Shown here in pieces: positions 63,995 to 64,000 of a stretch of DNA of 64,000 nucleotides. The stretch spans positions 1 through 64,000 of the forward strand of contig JBBSGB010000015.1 in NCBI GenBank assembly GCA_038254545.1, in the 5' to 3' direction. The position numbers and the translations under genes are program-made. Under the pieces are notes generated by a model. The model was not told the origin of the DNA. It did not search any database and saw nothing but the letters and a program-made list of their open reading frames with translations. Origin of the DNA: CAHJXF01 sp038254545. Lineage in GTDB: Bacteria; Pseudomonadota; Gammaproteobacteria; Burkholderiales; Burkholderiaceae_D. Each line of letters opens with the position of its first letter. Positions within the stretch are counted from its first letter, which is position 1.

Positions 63995-64000
63995 ACATGG

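Overview
The window reads as the chromosome of a GC-rich betaproteobacterium. Points in favour are the very GC-biased third codon positions, separately encoded topoisomerase IV subunits, MexEF-OprN-type efflux, an exosortase-A (XrtA/EpsH1) accessory locus with a PEP-CTERM substrate, and a complete UrtABCDE urea transporter. I cannot name the species. There is no rRNA, CRISPR array, phage or insertion sequence; one tRNA-Arg(CCU) is present.

Layout. 1-9.2 kb: tail of an efflux outer-membrane lipoprotein, a hydrolase lacking its nucleophile serine, threonine ammonia-lyase, an orphan ketosynthase/chain-length-factor pair, a secreted PHB depolymerase and an HSL-type esterase. 9.2-17.3 kb (minus strand): parE, an RHH/RelE toxin-antitoxin pair whose toxin looks frameshifted, a hydrolase, a GNAT, a lytic transglycosylase and parC form one tightly overlapping run, followed by a decayed metallo-beta-lactamase-fold pseudogene. 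17.4-29 kb: uup, an MDR oxidoreductase, a MexEF-OprN-like RND operon, a second hydrolase without a catalytic serine, a small secreted protein and a divergent LysR regulator. 29-34.5 kb: tRNA-Arg, a glycine-zipper protein, an FAH-family hydrolase, an OGT/SPINDLY glycosyltransferase and a peptide-type ABC substrate-binding protein.

34.7-50.4 kb is the most coherent accessory region. It holds a PEP-CTERM protein, tviB/tviC (aminouronate nucleotide-sugar synthesis), a Sel1-transglycosylase/serine-protease pair, and two divergent operons: a leftward one (acyl carrier protein, exosortase-A hydrolases 2 and 1, glycosyltransferase, TPR protein) and a rightward one (DegT aminotransferase, FemAB-like acetyltransferase, AMP-ligase, PLP decarboxylase, then a haloacid dehalogenase and malate synthase). 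The exosortase itself is not in the window. Sigma-54-type -24/-12 motifs lie in front of the PEP-CTERM gene, tviB and the transglycosylase, which fits the known PrsK/PrsR/RpoN control of such systems.

52-64 kb: a DUF3455 lipoprotein, a frameshifted secreted protein, a GNAT, a hypothetical secreted protein, a DUF1993 protein, and a nitrogen-scavenging block of allophanate hydrolase plus urtABCDE. A fourth sigma-54-type promoter precedes this block, and a two-armed REP-like repeat separates urtA from urtB.
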